This document shows positions 48,224 through 58,778 of a stretch of DNA of 64,000 nt, piece by piece (position 1 is the stretch's first letter; each line of letters opens with the position of its first letter). Under the pieces are notes generated by a model. It did no database searches. It saw only the letters and a list, made by a program, of their open reading frames with translations, and was not told the origin of the DNA. Origin of the DNA: DATKDP01 sp035546335 (GTDB lineage: Bacteria; Acidobacteriota; Thermoanaerobaculia; Gp7-AA8); NCBI GenBank assembly GCA_035546335.1, contig DATKDP010000016.1, positions 135,971 to 199,970 of the forward strand, given 5' to 3'. Both the position numbers and the translations under genes were made by a program.

Positions 48224-51200
48224 ATGAAGACAATGCTTCGTTGGTCACTGATTTCGGCGCTGCTTGCGCTTGTACTGAGCGTCTTTGCCGCATGTCAGGG
48301 AGAGTCGCCGACGGCGCCGCCTCCGGGCGGTGGAGGCGGCACACCCCCGCCGGCCGGCGCGACCGTCACGATCACCGTCTCGAATCCCAATCCCCTGGTC
48401 TCCTCGATCACCAACGTCACCGCCACGGTGACGCAGGGGGGAGCCCCCGTTCCGAACGGCACCGCGGTGGAATTCAGTACCAACCTCGGGACCTTCGAGG
48501 ACAGCGGCACGCAGACGACCATCCGCACGACGACCAACGGAGCGGCGACTGCCGTCCTCACGTCGGCCACGGCGGGTGTGGCGACCATCACCGTGCGAGT
48601 CAACAACGTGACACGGACTGCGACCGTGACGTTCCGCGATCGGACGCCGGACCCCGTACCGCCCGATCTGACCCTTGCGATCACGAGCATCACGCCCAGC
48701 AGCGGGCCTCCTGCCGGAGGCCAAGTCGTCACACTGAGGGGACGAAACATCCGCGAGCCGCTGCGCGTCCTGTTCGGGAATCAGGAAGCGCGCGTCATCT
48801 CCTTCACCGAGACCGAGATCAAGGTGGTCGTTCCTCCGATCAATCTCGGGACCGCCGAGCAGGCGCGCGAGGTGACCGTCACCGTATTCGGCGAGGCCGG
48901 CACCACGAGCGAGCAGCAGGCGACCGCACCGCAGCCGTTCCGCTACGAGCTCGATATTCTCACGCCGCAGATCACCGTCGTCACGCCGACGACGGGACCG
49001 AACGAGGGGAATACCCGCGTCACGATCATCGGGTCGGGCTTCCAGTCGCCGCTCAAGGTGTTCTTCGGCGCCGGCCCAACGGTCGTCGAGGCGCAGGTGC
49101 TCAGCGTCAACTTCTCGCAGATCGTGGTGATGACGCCGCCTGCGACCGGGCTCGGCGCCGGTCTGCAGAACACGGTTGTCCCGGTTCGCGTCCTCAACGT
49201 GGCCTCGAACACCGAAGCGACGCTGGCCGCGGCATTCCGCTACGGCCCGCTGATTCAGGTCAATGCGATCACGCCGGCCGATGGCCCGATCACGGGTGGA
49301 ACGAGAATCACCATCGATGGCTGGGGCTTCGACGAACCGGTGGCCGTCTCCATCGGCGGACGCAGTGCTCAGGTCATCAGCGTTTCCGGGACGCAGATCA
49401 TCGTCATCGCGTCGGCGGTGCCGACTGCCGCGTGTGCGGATATCGTGAACCAGGCAGTCGTCGTCACGAACATCGAAGAGGGAACGAGCGCGACGTCACC
49501 ATTCGGCTTCAACTTCCGCGTTCTTCCCGCACTCATCACTTCGATCACGCCGAATCCGGTCATCGAGGGTGGCGTCGTCACCATCGGGGTGACCAATGCC
49601 GGAACGGGTGTCATCCGTTTGACCATCGGCGGTCAGCCGGTCGTGCCCACCGCGGTCTCCTCGGTCGGAAACGTCACGAACTTCACGGTTCCCGTTCCGA
49701 CGACGCTGGTTCTCAACGAAGAGGACTGCCCTGGAGGCGGAAAGAAATTCGTCGATACGCAGTTCGACGTCGGATTCCAGAATCTCTCGACCGGCTGCGC
49801 GAACGTATTGCCTCTCGGGGTGACGATCACGCCGCTCGATACCAGCTGCCGGCTCGGCCCCGACGCCGCCATGACCATCGATCGCTCGAACTTCACGGCC
49901 AACGTCGGTGAGTGCCAGGACGGGAACCTTACGGTGAAGAACATCGGAACGGATCCGCTGGTCATCTCCTCGATCACGAGCGACAAGCCGGAGTTCACGA
50001 TCATCGGAGTGGTTCCGGGGACGACGCTCGCTCCCGATGCCAGTGTGACGTACATCGTGCGGTTCTGTCCCACGGTGCCCGGGGTCATCACGGCGAACAT
50101 CACGCTCGTCTCGAATGACCCGACCCCGCCCGATCCGCTCATCGTCCAGGGCGCGACGAACATCCCGGACGCCGTGCTCACGATCGACAAGACGAACTAC
50201 ATCGCCGACCTCGGCGGAACCGACGACGGTATTCTGACCGTGACGAACACCGGCACAGGGCCGTTGAATCTCTCGTCGATCTCCATCAGCGATCCCGAAT
50301 TCTCGATCGTCACCGGCGGGCCGAATCCCGGCACGTTGCCGACGGTGATTGCGGCAGGGGACAACCGTACCTACATCGTTCGCTATGCGCCGACGGATAC
50401 GGTGCCCGACACCGCGCAGATCACGATCACGAGCAACGATCCGACTCCGCCGCCGCCGATCACCATCCAGGGGACGACGACGGCTCCCGACATCGCGCTG
50501 TCGATCTCGAAGACCGATTACAACGCGTGTCCTGGTCCTGGTGGCGTTCCCCCCACCGATACAGGAATACTGACCATTACGAACGTGGGCACCGGACCGC
50601 TCACCGTGACCGCGATCCTGATCAGCGACACGGAGTTCTCGGTCTCCGGCGACTTTGCCACATCCATCGCCGCAGGTGCTTCGCGAGACTACACGATTAC
50701 ATACACACCAACGGATACCATTGCCGACACGGCGACCATCACCATCGTCAGCAACGATCCGGTCCCCCCGCCGCCGCTCACGATCACCGGCTCGGCCGAC
50801 CCGCAGGATACGGGAGTCGCGATCACCAAGACCGACTACAACGCGTGTGTCGGCGGTACGCCCGACACAGGCACGCTCACGATCACCAATATCGGCTGTG
50901 CCGACCTGGTGATCAGTGCGATCACCGTTTCCGATCTCGAGTTCACCGTCACCGGTACTATTCCGATTACGCTCGCCCCTGGTGATTTCGCTGATTACAC
51001 CGTCACCTACACGCCGACGGACACGGTCGACGACCCTGCCACGATCACCATCACCAGCAACGACCCGACGCCGCCGGCGCCGATTGCCATCCAGGGCAAG
51101 TCGGGCGTCCAGGATGCGGGTGTGAGCATCGGCCGGACGACCTACGCAGCGTGTCTCGGTGACACCGACACGGCAACCGACACCCTGCGCGTCGACAACC

Positions 51201-52666
51201 TCGGATGCGCTCCCCTGACGGTCAACGCCATCAGTTCATCCGATCCGGAGTTCAACGTTCCGTCGGCGTTCCCGCAGGTCATTCCGGCCGGCGGCTTCGC
51301 GCTCTTCACAGTCGAATACACGCCGACCGATCTGGTTGTCGACAACGCGACGCTCACGGTCGTCAGCAACGATCCGACTCCGCCGCCGGCGATCAATGTC
51401 ACAGGCTCGGCGCTCGTGCCAAACGCACTGCTGACGCCGGAGAAGAACGCCTTTGCAGCATGCTTCGGCGAAACCGACGTGGCGGACATCACCGTTACGA
51501 ATACCGGTGACTGCGATCTGGAGGTCACCGCGATCACGAGCAATCGTGACGAGTTCACCATCGATACATCCACGCTGCCCGATACGATCGCCCCGGGCGA
51601 CTCCGTGTCGTACGAGGTCACCTTCACCGCTCCAATGACCGGTGTGGTGAATGCACAGATCACCTTCGTCACGAACGACCCGACTCCTCCGGGACCGGTC
51701 GCTCTGACAGGTACGGCGCTCGAGCCGAATGCTCTGCTCGAGATCGCTCCGTCGACTGTCTTTGCGTGCGTAGGCTCTACCGCGACGACGAACCTCAGGA
51801 TCACGAATACCGGCACGTGTGACCTCGAGGTGACGAATCTCACGAGCAGCCATCCGACCTTCACGATCGACACGTCCACCTTGCCCGATACGATCGCGGC
51901 GGGGGCATTCCTCGACTACGAGATTACCTACACGCCGACTGTCAACGGCACGGTCAACGCGACGATCACGGCAACCACGAACGACCCGACGCCTCCCGGA
52001 CCGGCGAGTGTCACCGGCATTACAGACCCGGCGCCCAACGCCTCGATGACCATCAGCAAGCAGACGTATTCTGCCGAGATCGGGAGCACGGATACCGGTG
52101 TACTCACGATCACCAACACCGGCTGCTCGACGTTGCAGGTGAACGCGATCAACTCGACCGACTCGGAGTTCCAGGTGACCGGCCTCTCCGGAACGATTCC
52201 GGGAACCATCGCACCAGGTGATTCCGAAACCTACACGGTCACCTACGCCCCGGTGGACAACGAGCCCGACAGCTCGAATCTGACACTCGACAGCAATGAC
52301 CCGACCCCGCCGGCGGCCATCCCCGTGACCGGCAGCGTACCGCCGAACGCCGTTCTGGCGATCGACAAGACGATCTACTTCGTTCCGGTGGCACCGGGGA
52401 CGGACACCGGGACGATCACGGTGACCAATACAGGAGGTGGGAGCCTGATCGTTCTCAGCATTACCGACGCATTCGATCCGAGTAACCGTTTCACCTACAG
52501 TGGACCGTTCGGCGTCGGGATACCCCCGAATACGAGCTTGATGTTCACGGTCACGTATACGGCTCCGGCTGCCGACGTTACAGCGGGGGTCGAGATCACG
52601 GTCAACACGAACGATCCGACCCCGCCGCCGGCACCCCACTTCATCGTGAGTGGGTCCTCACCGTAG
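48224..52666 (+). CDS. Giant exported protein with IPT/TIG and nine Hydin-type repeats
   Basis: This 1,480-residue surface or secreted protein has a signal with lipobox-like VFAACQGE, a Gly/Pro linker, a bacterial Ig-like domain (about 45-135) and about four IPT/TIG domains (about 150-510; ITPSSGPPAGGQVVTLRG, GPNEGNTRVTIIGSGF). Nine tandem repeats of about 100 residues follow (from about residue 545), each like TDTGTLTITNTG...SDPEF...YTVTYTPTD...ITSNDPTPP, the ASPM-SPD2-Hydin/choice-of-anchor-D type. Repeats 4-7 carry a matched Cys pair (NACVGG / NIGCADL), suggesting one disulfide per repeat. It has no sortase or PEP-CTERM tail. ATG 48224 follows GGGGGATAG. A terminator follows. Confidence 0.9.
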   Translation: MKTMLRWSLISALLALVLSVFAACQGESPTAPPPGGGGGTPPPAGATVTITVSNPNPLVSSITNVTATVTQGGAPVPNGTAVEFSTNLGTFEDSGTQTTIRTTTNGAATAVLTSATAGVATITVRVNNVTRTATVTFRDRTPDPVPPDLTLAITSITPSSGPPAGGQVVTLRGRNIREPLRVLFGNQEARVISFTETEIKVVVPPINLGTAEQAREVTVTVFGEAGTTSEQQATAPQPFRYELDILTPQITVVTPTTGPNEGNTRVTIIGSGFQSPLKVFFGAGPTVVEAQVLSVNFSQIVVMTPPATGLGAGLQNTVVPVRVLNVASNTEATLAAAFRYGPLIQVNAITPADGPITGGTRITIDGWGFDEPVAVSIGGRSAQVISVSGTQIIVIASAVPTAACADIVNQAVVVTNIEEGTSATSPFGFNFRVLPALITSITPNPVIEGGVVTIGVTNAGTGVIRLTIGGQPVVPTAVSSVGNVTNFTVPVPTTLVLNEEDCPGGGKKFVDTQFDVGFQNLSTGCANVLPLGVTITPLDTSCRLGPDAAMTIDRSNFTANVGECQDGNLTVKNIGTDPLVISSITSDKPEFTIIGVVPGTTLAPDASVTYIVRFCPTVPGVITANITLVSNDPTPPDPLIVQGATNIPDAVLTIDKTNYIADLGGTDDGILTVTNTGTGPLNLSSISISDPEFSIVTGGPNPGTLPTVIAAGDNRTYIVRYAPTDTVPDTAQITITSNDPTPPPPITIQGTTTAPDIALSISKTDYNACPGPGGVPPTDTGILTITNVGTGPLTVTAILISDTEFSVSGDFATSIAAGASRDYTITYTPTDTIADTATITIVSNDPVPPPPLTITGSADPQDTGVAITKTDYNACVGGTPDTGTLTITNIGCADLVISAITVSDLEFTVTGTIPITLAPGDFADYTVTYTPTDTVDDPATITITSNDPTPPAPIAIQGKSGVQDAGVSIGRTTYAACLGDTDTATDTLRVDNLGCAPLTVNAISSSDPEFNVPSAFPQVIPAGGFALFTVEYTPTDLVVDNATLTVVSNDPTPPPAINVTGSALVPNALLTPEKNAFAACFGETDVADITVTNTGDCDLEVTAITSNRDEFTIDTSTLPDTIAPGDSVSYEVTFTAPMTGVVNAQITFVTNDPTPPGPVALTGTALEPNALLEIAPSTVFACVGSTATTNLRITNTGTCDLEVTNLTSSHPTFTIDTSTLPDTIAAGAFLDYEITYTPTVNGTVNATITATTNDPTPPGPASVTGITDPAPNASMTISKQTYSAEIGSTDTGVLTITNTGCSTLQVNAINSTDSEFQVTGLSGTIPGTIAPGDSETYTVTYAPVDNEPDSSNLTLDSNDPTPPAAIPVTGSVPPNAVLAIDKTIYFVPVAPGTDTGTITVTNTGGGSLIVLSITDAFDPSNRFTYSGPFGVGIPPNTSLMFTVTYTAPAADVTAGVEITVNTNDPTPPPAPHFIVSGSSP

Positions 52667-52696
52667 TCGGTGAGGTCGAATATTGAACCGACTCCG

Positions 52697-52724
52697 AAAT
52701 GACCGCCCGCAAGGGCGGTCATTT
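52697..52724 (+). terminator. Strong hairpin terminator after the repeat protein gene
   Basis: AAATGACCGCCC (52697-52708) and GGGCGGTCATTT (52713-52724) form a perfect 12-bp stem around a GCAA tetraloop. Only three T residues follow within the stem end. It plausibly ends the pilM-to-repeat-protein transcript. Confidence 0.75.
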
Positions 52725-52801
52725 CACGTCAGGCAGCCCCGGGCAGGGCGGAACAATTGTTGCGCTGACAACGGCTTCAAGTGAGAATAGAACACGATCC
52801 C

Positions 52802-54064
52802 ATGGCCGAACCGCAGACGACACCGAAGATCGAGGAGTTGCGCGCCCGCCTGCGCTCCGATCCGAAATCGCGCCTCTTCTATCCCCTGGCCGAGGAGCTC
52901 CGCAAGATCGGCCGCCTTGACGATGCGAAGGAAGCGCTCCTCAACGGCCTCGCCTCGCATCCTTCCTACCTCTCCGCCTGGGTGAGCCTCGGGCGCGTCC
53001 TCAAGGAGATGGACAACAATCAGGGAGCCGTCGACGCCTTCAACAAGGCTCTCTCCATCGATCCCGAGAACGTCGTCGCCGCACGCCTTCTCGGTGAGAG
53101 CTATCTGGCGCTCGGAGAGAAAATCGAGGCCATCAAGAAGTTCAAGCTCGTCGTCGCTCTCATGCCCGGGGACGAGGAAATGCAGGCCCGCGTCGAAGCG
53201 CTCGACCGCGAGCTGAATCCGGGAATGCGAGCAGTCCAGCCTGTGGAGGTCCCGGACCTCGACGAGACGTTGCTCGATACCGCCGAAGGGCTCGGCGAAG
53301 CGGGACAGACCACCACCGAGGAGCCTCTGGCAGACGAAGCTCCGCTCGCCGCTTCGGAACAACTCGGTCAGGCCGCGCGCGAGCCCGAGCCATCCGCCGG
53401 CGTGGTGACGAGTGTACCGGAACCGTACGAGACCACTCTGGTGCTCGAGGGCCTGCTGGGGGTGCCCGCCGCGGCCCATGAGGCAGTCTCTGCCCCCTTC
53501 GACGAGAAAGAGATGGAGGAGGAGGCGGGGGGGCAAGCAGCCCCGTTCGCTGAGGAGCCGGCCGGCGACGCCGACGAGGTCTTCGCCGCGAGTGCGACCG
53601 CCGAGTCGGTTGCCACTCCCGTCGATTCGAGCGCCGAGGAAGAGTCGGTATGGCTCGACGAGCCTGCGGAACGTGATGCCCCTGCCATGGAAGAGCCGCC
53701 ACTGGGGGTTTCAGCCGGCGAAGCGGCCCCATTCAGTCTGAACGAATCCACCGCATCCGAAGTGGTCGGGGAGGAGCCGGGTGAGGTTCCGTCCCTCCCC
53801 TCTGCCGTCGATGCCGAGGCGGCGGACCAGATGGCGACGGTGACGATGGGGGATCTCTACGCATCGCAGGGATACTACGACTCGGCTCGGCGTATTTACG
53901 AGGGTCTGTTGCTACGGCAGCCTGGGAACGAAGAGCTGCGGCTGAAGATCGAGGCACTCCCCACGACGCCGCACGGGGAGCCGGTGATCCGGCGCCAGGA
54001 ACTGGTGGGCCGTCTCGAGCAGTGGCTCGCGAAGGTGGGCCGGAGAGAGGCAGGGCGTGTTTAA
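52802..54064 (+). CDS. TPR protein with acidic low-complexity middle
   Basis: This 420-residue protein has N-terminal TPR units (about 5-140; KSRLFYPLAEELRKIGRLDD, then AWVSLGRVLKEMDNNQGAVD), a long Glu/Ala/Pro-rich acidic region (about 145-350) without predicted structure, and a C-terminal TPR hairpin (MGDLYASQGYYDSARRIYEG). The C-terminal piece resembles the ends of other bacterial TPR regulators. ATG 52802 is chosen. A GTG of the next gene lies inside its last codons. It precedes a roadblock-like gene and accBC on the same strand. Confidence 0.82.
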   Translation: MAEPQTTPKIEELRARLRSDPKSRLFYPLAEELRKIGRLDDAKEALLNGLASHPSYLSAWVSLGRVLKEMDNNQGAVDAFNKALSIDPENVVAARLLGESYLALGEKIEAIKKFKLVVALMPGDEEMQARVEALDRELNPGMRAVQPVEVPDLDETLLDTAEGLGEAGQTTTEEPLADEAPLAASEQLGQAAREPEPSAGVVTSVPEPYETTLVLEGLLGVPAAAHEAVSAPFDEKEMEEEAGGQAAPFAEEPAGDADEVFAASATAESVATPVDSSAEEESVWLDEPAERDAPAMEEPPLGVSAGEAAPFSLNESTASEVVGEEPGEVPSLPSAVDAEAADQMATVTMGDLYASQGYYDSARRIYEGLLLRQPGNEELRLKIEALPTTPHGEPVIRRQELVGRLEQWLAKVGRREAGRV

Positions 54065-54410
54065 GGAGCAACTGACGTCGATTCTGGAGAAGGTCGAGGG
54101 GGCGGTTGCCGCGAGCCTCGTCGGGCTGGATGGGATCGAGGTGGAACGTGTGGGTGATCGCGAGATTCCGCTGGAGACGCTCGCGGCCGAGTTCGGCTCG
54201 TTCGTCAAGTCGATCAGTCAGGCGGGAAGCGATCTCGATGCAGGGAGTGTGGAGCAGTTCTCGCTCGTCACCGAGAAGTACATTACATTTCTTTCGTCCG
54301 TCACGACGGAGTACTTCATACTGCTCGTGCTCCGGGCGGGGGGAAACTATGGGCGGGCGCGTTTCGAGCTGGCGAAGGCCCGCTTCGCATTGCGTGACGA
54401 ACTGAGTTGA
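54057..54410 (+). CDS. Roadblock/LC7-like domain protein
   Basis: This 117-residue single-domain protein resembles Roadblock/LC7 (MglB-like) modules: EQLTSILEKVEGAVAASLVG, LDGIEVERVG, then a long helix, and FSLVTEKYITFLSSVTTEYF with VLRAGGNYGRARFELAKA. In bacteria such domains regulate small GTPases or serve as dimeric scaffolds. No MglA-like GTPase is in this window. GTG 54057 overlaps the TPR gene end. The pairing with the TPR protein suggests a regulatory scaffold. Confidence 0.78.
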   Translation: MFKEQLTSILEKVEGAVAASLVGLDGIEVERVGDREIPLETLAAEFGSFVKSISQAGSDLDAGSVEQFSLVTEKYITFLSSVTTEYFILLVLRAGGNYGRARFELAKARFALRDELS

Positions 54411-54420
54411 GGACGAGGCA

Positions 54421-54897
54421 TTGAACTTCAAAGAACTACTCGAGTTGATCGACAAGGTCGCCGACCGTGGAATCGCCTCGGTGGAGATCGAGAAAGCAGG
54501 AGTGCGAGTCCGCGTCGATGGGAGAGTCTTCGCATCCGCTCCGGTGGAGGCGGCTCCAGGAGCCGTTGTGCAGAATCCCCTGCCCCTGCATCCTCCTGCG
54601 ACATCCGTTGCGACTGCGGCCGCGGCGGCCGCCGCGGTCGAGGCGGAGCAGGAGGCTTCGTGGCACATCATCACCTCTCCGATCGTCGGAACGTTCTATC
54701 GTTCGCAGAATCCGGAATCGGAGGCTTTCGTCAGTGTGGGTGACCGGGTGGGCAAGGGGAGTGTTCTCTGCATCATCGAAGCGATGAAGCTGATGAACGA
54801 GATCGAGAGCGACGTCGACGGCGTCGTGATGAAGGTGTATCCGCAGAACGCGCAGCCGGTCGAGTACGGCGAGAAGCTGTTTGCGATCACGTTGTGA
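54421..54897 (+). CDS. accB: Biotin carboxyl carrier protein of acetyl-CoA carboxylase
   Basis: This 158-residue carrier delivers carboxyl groups for malonyl-CoA synthesis. The N-terminal helix (NFKELLELIDKVADRGIASV) is the usual AccB start, then a short Pro/Ala-rich linker. The C-terminal biotinyl domain has ITSPIVGTFYRS and the biotinylation site EAMKLMNE with Lys123. The start is TTG at 54421, preceded by AGGACGAGG, with the shape of the domain as support. It is followed by accC. Confidence 0.95.
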   Translation: MNFKELLELIDKVADRGIASVEIEKAGVRVRVDGRVFASAPVEAAPGAVVQNPLPLHPPATSVATAAAAAAAVEAEQEASWHIITSPIVGTFYRSQNPESEAFVSVGDRVGKGSVLCIIEAMKLMNEIESDVDGVVMKVYPQNAQPVEYGEKLFAITL

Positions 54898-54965
54898 GCG
54901 GCCGAACCGGCGGCGCCCGCCCCGTTGCCGGCAGGTGACGGGGTAATCCTTCAGAAGAGACGACG

Positions 54966-56302
<1,337 letters not shown>

Positions 56303-56306
<4 letters not shown>

Positions 56307-56941
56307 CTCTTCAGCGGTCGCATGTTCCCCACATCTATGCTCTGACGCCTCCTTCCGCCGGAGACCGCTGCCAGGATGTTGTGGAACAGCTCGTCGCCGC
56401 CGGGCTGCAATGGATCCAGGTCCGCGCGAAAGGGATCTCCGACGCCGAGCTCTTTCAGGCCGTCGAGCTGATCGCCGCCGCGATGCCGGCGAAAGTGCAG
56501 CTCTTCGTCAACGACCGCGCGGATGTGGCCCTCGCCTGCAGCGCCGATGGGGTGCACCTGGGCGAGCACGATCTTCCCCCCACCGCGGCGAGGGTCGTCG
56601 CCGGCGATCGGAAGCTGCTCATCGGGTACTCCACGCACTCTCTCGAAGCGGCCGTTGGAGCAGCAGCGGACCCGGCAGTCGACTACATCGCCATCGGGCC
56701 CATCTTCCGCTCTCCCACCAAAAACATCCGTCCACCCCTCGGCCTCGAAGTTCTCCGCCAGTTGCGTGACAAGACCGACAAGCCCGTCATTGCGATCGGC
56801 GGGATCGACGCCACGAACATTCGCATGGTCCTCGATGCGGGGGCCGATTCGGCGGCCGTCATCTCGGCCCTCTACGGCGATGGCGGTACGATCGTCGAGA
56901 ATTCTCGGCGACTCCTCGAATCGGTGGAGCAGCGAGCTTGA
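56303..56941 (+). CDS. thiE: Thiamine-phosphate synthase
   Basis: This 212-residue TIM-barrel enzyme joins HMP-PP and thiazole phosphate. Motifs are PHIYALTPP, LQWIQVRAKG, VQLFVNDRADVAL, ADGVHLGEHDLPP, IGYSTHSLEAA, DYIAIGPIFRSPTK and VIAIGGIDATNI. GTG start overlaps accC. It keeps the phosphate- and pyrophosphate-binding residues typical of active ThiE. A second, shorter homologue is at 61.4 kb. Confidence 0.92.
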
Positions 56942-57477
56942 AGATCTACCTCATCGGGTTCATGGGAGCGGGGAAGACGACGATCGGGCGCCTTCTCGCC
57001 GACCGCCTCGGCGTGCCCTTCTTCGATCTCGACGAGCTCGTGGAAGCTTCCGAGGGGATGTCGATCAAGGAGCTCTTCGCCGACAAGGGAGAGCCGCATT
57101 TCAGAAAACGAGAGCGGGATCTGCTGCAGTCGACACGCTACCTCGAGGATGCGGTCATCGCCACCGGCGGCGGGACCTTCACCTTCGAGGAGAACATCCA
57201 ACTCATTCAGTCGGAAGGGCTCTCGATCTATCTGGCTGCGTCATTCCCCCTCCTTCTGAGTCGCATCGGCGAGAAGGCAGCCGAGCGGCCGCTCTTCCGC
57301 GACGAGATGGCGACGCATCAGCTTCATCAGAGTCGCCTGAAATTCTACAGGCTCAGCGATCTGACCATCGAGATCCGCGAAGAGGAGACACCCGAGGAGG
57401 TTCTCCAGCGAATCGTCATTCTCCTCCCGAAGGAGATTCTCGCAGGAGCCAGGCGGCGCGGAGGGCGTGTCTCGTGA
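56938..57477 (+). CDS. aroK: Shikimate kinase
   Basis: This 179-residue NMP-kinase-fold enzyme phosphorylates shikimate. P-loop is GFMGAGKTT (7-15), the shikimate-binding DLDE follows in FFDLDELVEAS, then FRKRERDLLQ, ATGGGTF and the lid region ERPLFRD. TTG 56938 overlaps the thiE stop. The gene sits in an otherwise unrelated operon; aroC is at 12.9 kb. Confidence 0.94.
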   Translation: MKIYLIGFMGAGKTTIGRLLADRLGVPFFDLDELVEASEGMSIKELFADKGEPHFRKRERDLLQSTRYLEDAVIATGGGTFTFEENIQLIQSEGLSIYLAASFPLLLSRIGEKAAERPLFRDEMATHQLHQSRLKFYRLSDLTIEIREEETPEEVLQRIVILLPKEILAGARRRGGRVS

Positions 57478-58220
57478 GATCTCTCGTCGTCAGCGATTTG
57501 CACTCGAATCTGCCGGCCTTGACCGCGGTCCTCAAGAAGGTCCAGCGCAAGAGGATCGATAGGATCTTCTGCCTCGGAGACTTCGTGGGATACGGTGCGC
57601 ATCCGAACCAGGTTCTCGACACGATGCGCAGCTTCAAGGCGACGAAGGTCTATGTTCGCGGCAATCATGATCGTGTCGCCGCAGGATACGACGAAGGGGA
57701 GGGGTTCAATCATGTCGCCCGCACCGCGGCTCTATGGACTCGCGATCGCCTCAGCGGTCCGAATCGACGGTTTGTCCGTTCGCTGCCTGTCGGACCTCTC
57801 ACGACTCCCGACGGCGTAATGATCTGTCACGGCTCTCCCGCTGATGAAGACGAATATCTGTTCGGCGACTTTCACGCAGCCGCAGTGTTCGATGCCTTCG
57901 ACGCAGCAATCACTTTTTTCGGCCACACGCATTTCCCCATGGTCTTCGCGCTCGATGAGAACGCCGGGACGATCGCGACGAACTACATTCCTGCCGGCGG
58001 AACGTTCCGGCTGGAAGAGGAGAAGAGATATCTGGTCAATCCCGGTTCGGTCGGCCAGCCGCGCGATCGGAATCCGCATTCGTCCTTCGCCATCTTCGAC
58101 GACGAGCGGCGGACGGTTCAGTTCTTTCGCGTGCCCTACGACATTCGCCAGGCGCAGACGGCGATCCTCCGCGCTGCACTTCCACCGATCCTGGCTGGGC
58201 GTCTGGCCATCGGAACATGA
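57474..58220 (+). CDS. Metallophosphoesterase
   Basis: This 248-residue calcineurin-like phosphoesterase has the five metal-binding motifs: SDLHSNLPAL, GDFVGYGAHPNQV, GNHDRV, ICHGSP and GHTHFPM. It resembles YfcE/DUF-type small phosphodiesterases; the substrate is unknown. GTG 57474 overlaps the aroK stop. The frame is open further upstream inside thiE/aroK, which can mislead start calls. It ends the accB-to-here operon. Confidence 0.9.
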   Translation: MRSLVVSDLHSNLPALTAVLKKVQRKRIDRIFCLGDFVGYGAHPNQVLDTMRSFKATKVYVRGNHDRVAAGYDEGEGFNHVARTAALWTRDRLSGPNRRFVRSLPVGPLTTPDGVMICHGSPADEDEYLFGDFHAAAVFDAFDAAITFFGHTHFPMVFALDENAGTIATNYIPAGGTFRLEEEKRYLVNPGSVGQPRDRNPHSSFAIFDDERRTVQFFRVPYDIRQAQTAILRAALPPILAGRLAIGT

Positions 58221-58257
58221 GCGTCCCCGTCATCCCGAGCTCTGTAGCTCCTCGTAG

Positions 58258-58328
58258 GGACGAAGCATTTGCGCCAGGGACAGACCAAGAGGCTTGCGAC
58301 GCCGCAAGGCAGCGCAATAGCTTCGTCC
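58258..58328. repeat. 71-bp terminal-inverted-repeat element, copy B (inverted)
   Basis: Ends GGACGAAGCATTTGCG (58258-58273) and CGCAATAGCTTCGTCC (58313-58328) are inverted repeats. Its reverse complement aligns with copy A at 23004 over the whole 71 bases and continues beyond both ends (GGCAAGCACCC before, CTACGA after). Confidence 0.88.
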
Positions 58329-58359
58329 GGGTGCTTGCCATGAGCTAACCAAGCCCTGC

Positions 58360-58388
58360 GGGGAGAGCGGGCGTCTCGCGCCCGCCCC
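58360..58388. repeat. GC-rich REP element
   Basis: GGGGAGAGCGGGCGTCTCGC followed by GCCCGCCCC, one mismatch from the consensus core. It lies between the two 71-bp elements. Confidence 0.75.
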
Positions 58389-58453
58389 TGTCCCGAATTG
58401 CGAACCTCAGCGCGCAGTCGTTCCGGCGCGAGTGTCACAGCCTCGCAGTACTC

Positions 58454-58524
58454 GGGGGAAGCTATTGCGCTGCGCTGCGGTCATGCGAGCCTGTTGTGGC
58501 GGCGCTCGCGCAAATGCCTCGCCC
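58454..58524. repeat. 71-bp terminal-inverted-repeat element, copy C
   Basis: Left end GGGGGAAGCTATTGCG and right end CGCAAATGCCTCGCCC; exactly 71 bases, same orientation as copy A. Compensating changes are not complete, but most positions pair. Confidence 0.8.
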
Positions 58525-58593
58525 CTGCGAGAGAGGTTGCAGTCACGTTGGTCGCGGTAGGAGGGGGAAGGATCTGCCGGCAACTCACGTTGA

Positions 58594-58599
58594 TATAAA
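58594..58599 (+). promoter_or_regulatory. Possible -10 box upstream of the FecR gene
   Basis: TATAAA inside an AT-rich patch (GATATAAATAA) in the 558-bp gap. No convincing -35 is seen at the right distance. Apart from this patch and the repeats at 58258-58524, the gap holds nothing I can identify. Confidence 0.3.
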
Positions 58600-58778
58600 T
58601 AACTTGTGGGCTTGTGACCACGTCCGGAGACACACTGTCCACTTTCGTGGAGTCGTCCCGCCAACGATCCGAGCTCGTCAAGAGGCAAGTTACTGGAAGT
58701 GTGGAACTTATTGGTGTAAGTCTACTGGCACGCGGAACGCAGGAGGGACGGTTCAGCCGCCCCGAGGAGACGAGTCCA

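Noticed and set aside
58695..58730. Sigma-E-like promoter (GGAACTT ... GTCTAC) upstream of the FecR gene
   Set aside because: The two boxes are only about 10 bases apart, too short for a functional promoter of that class.
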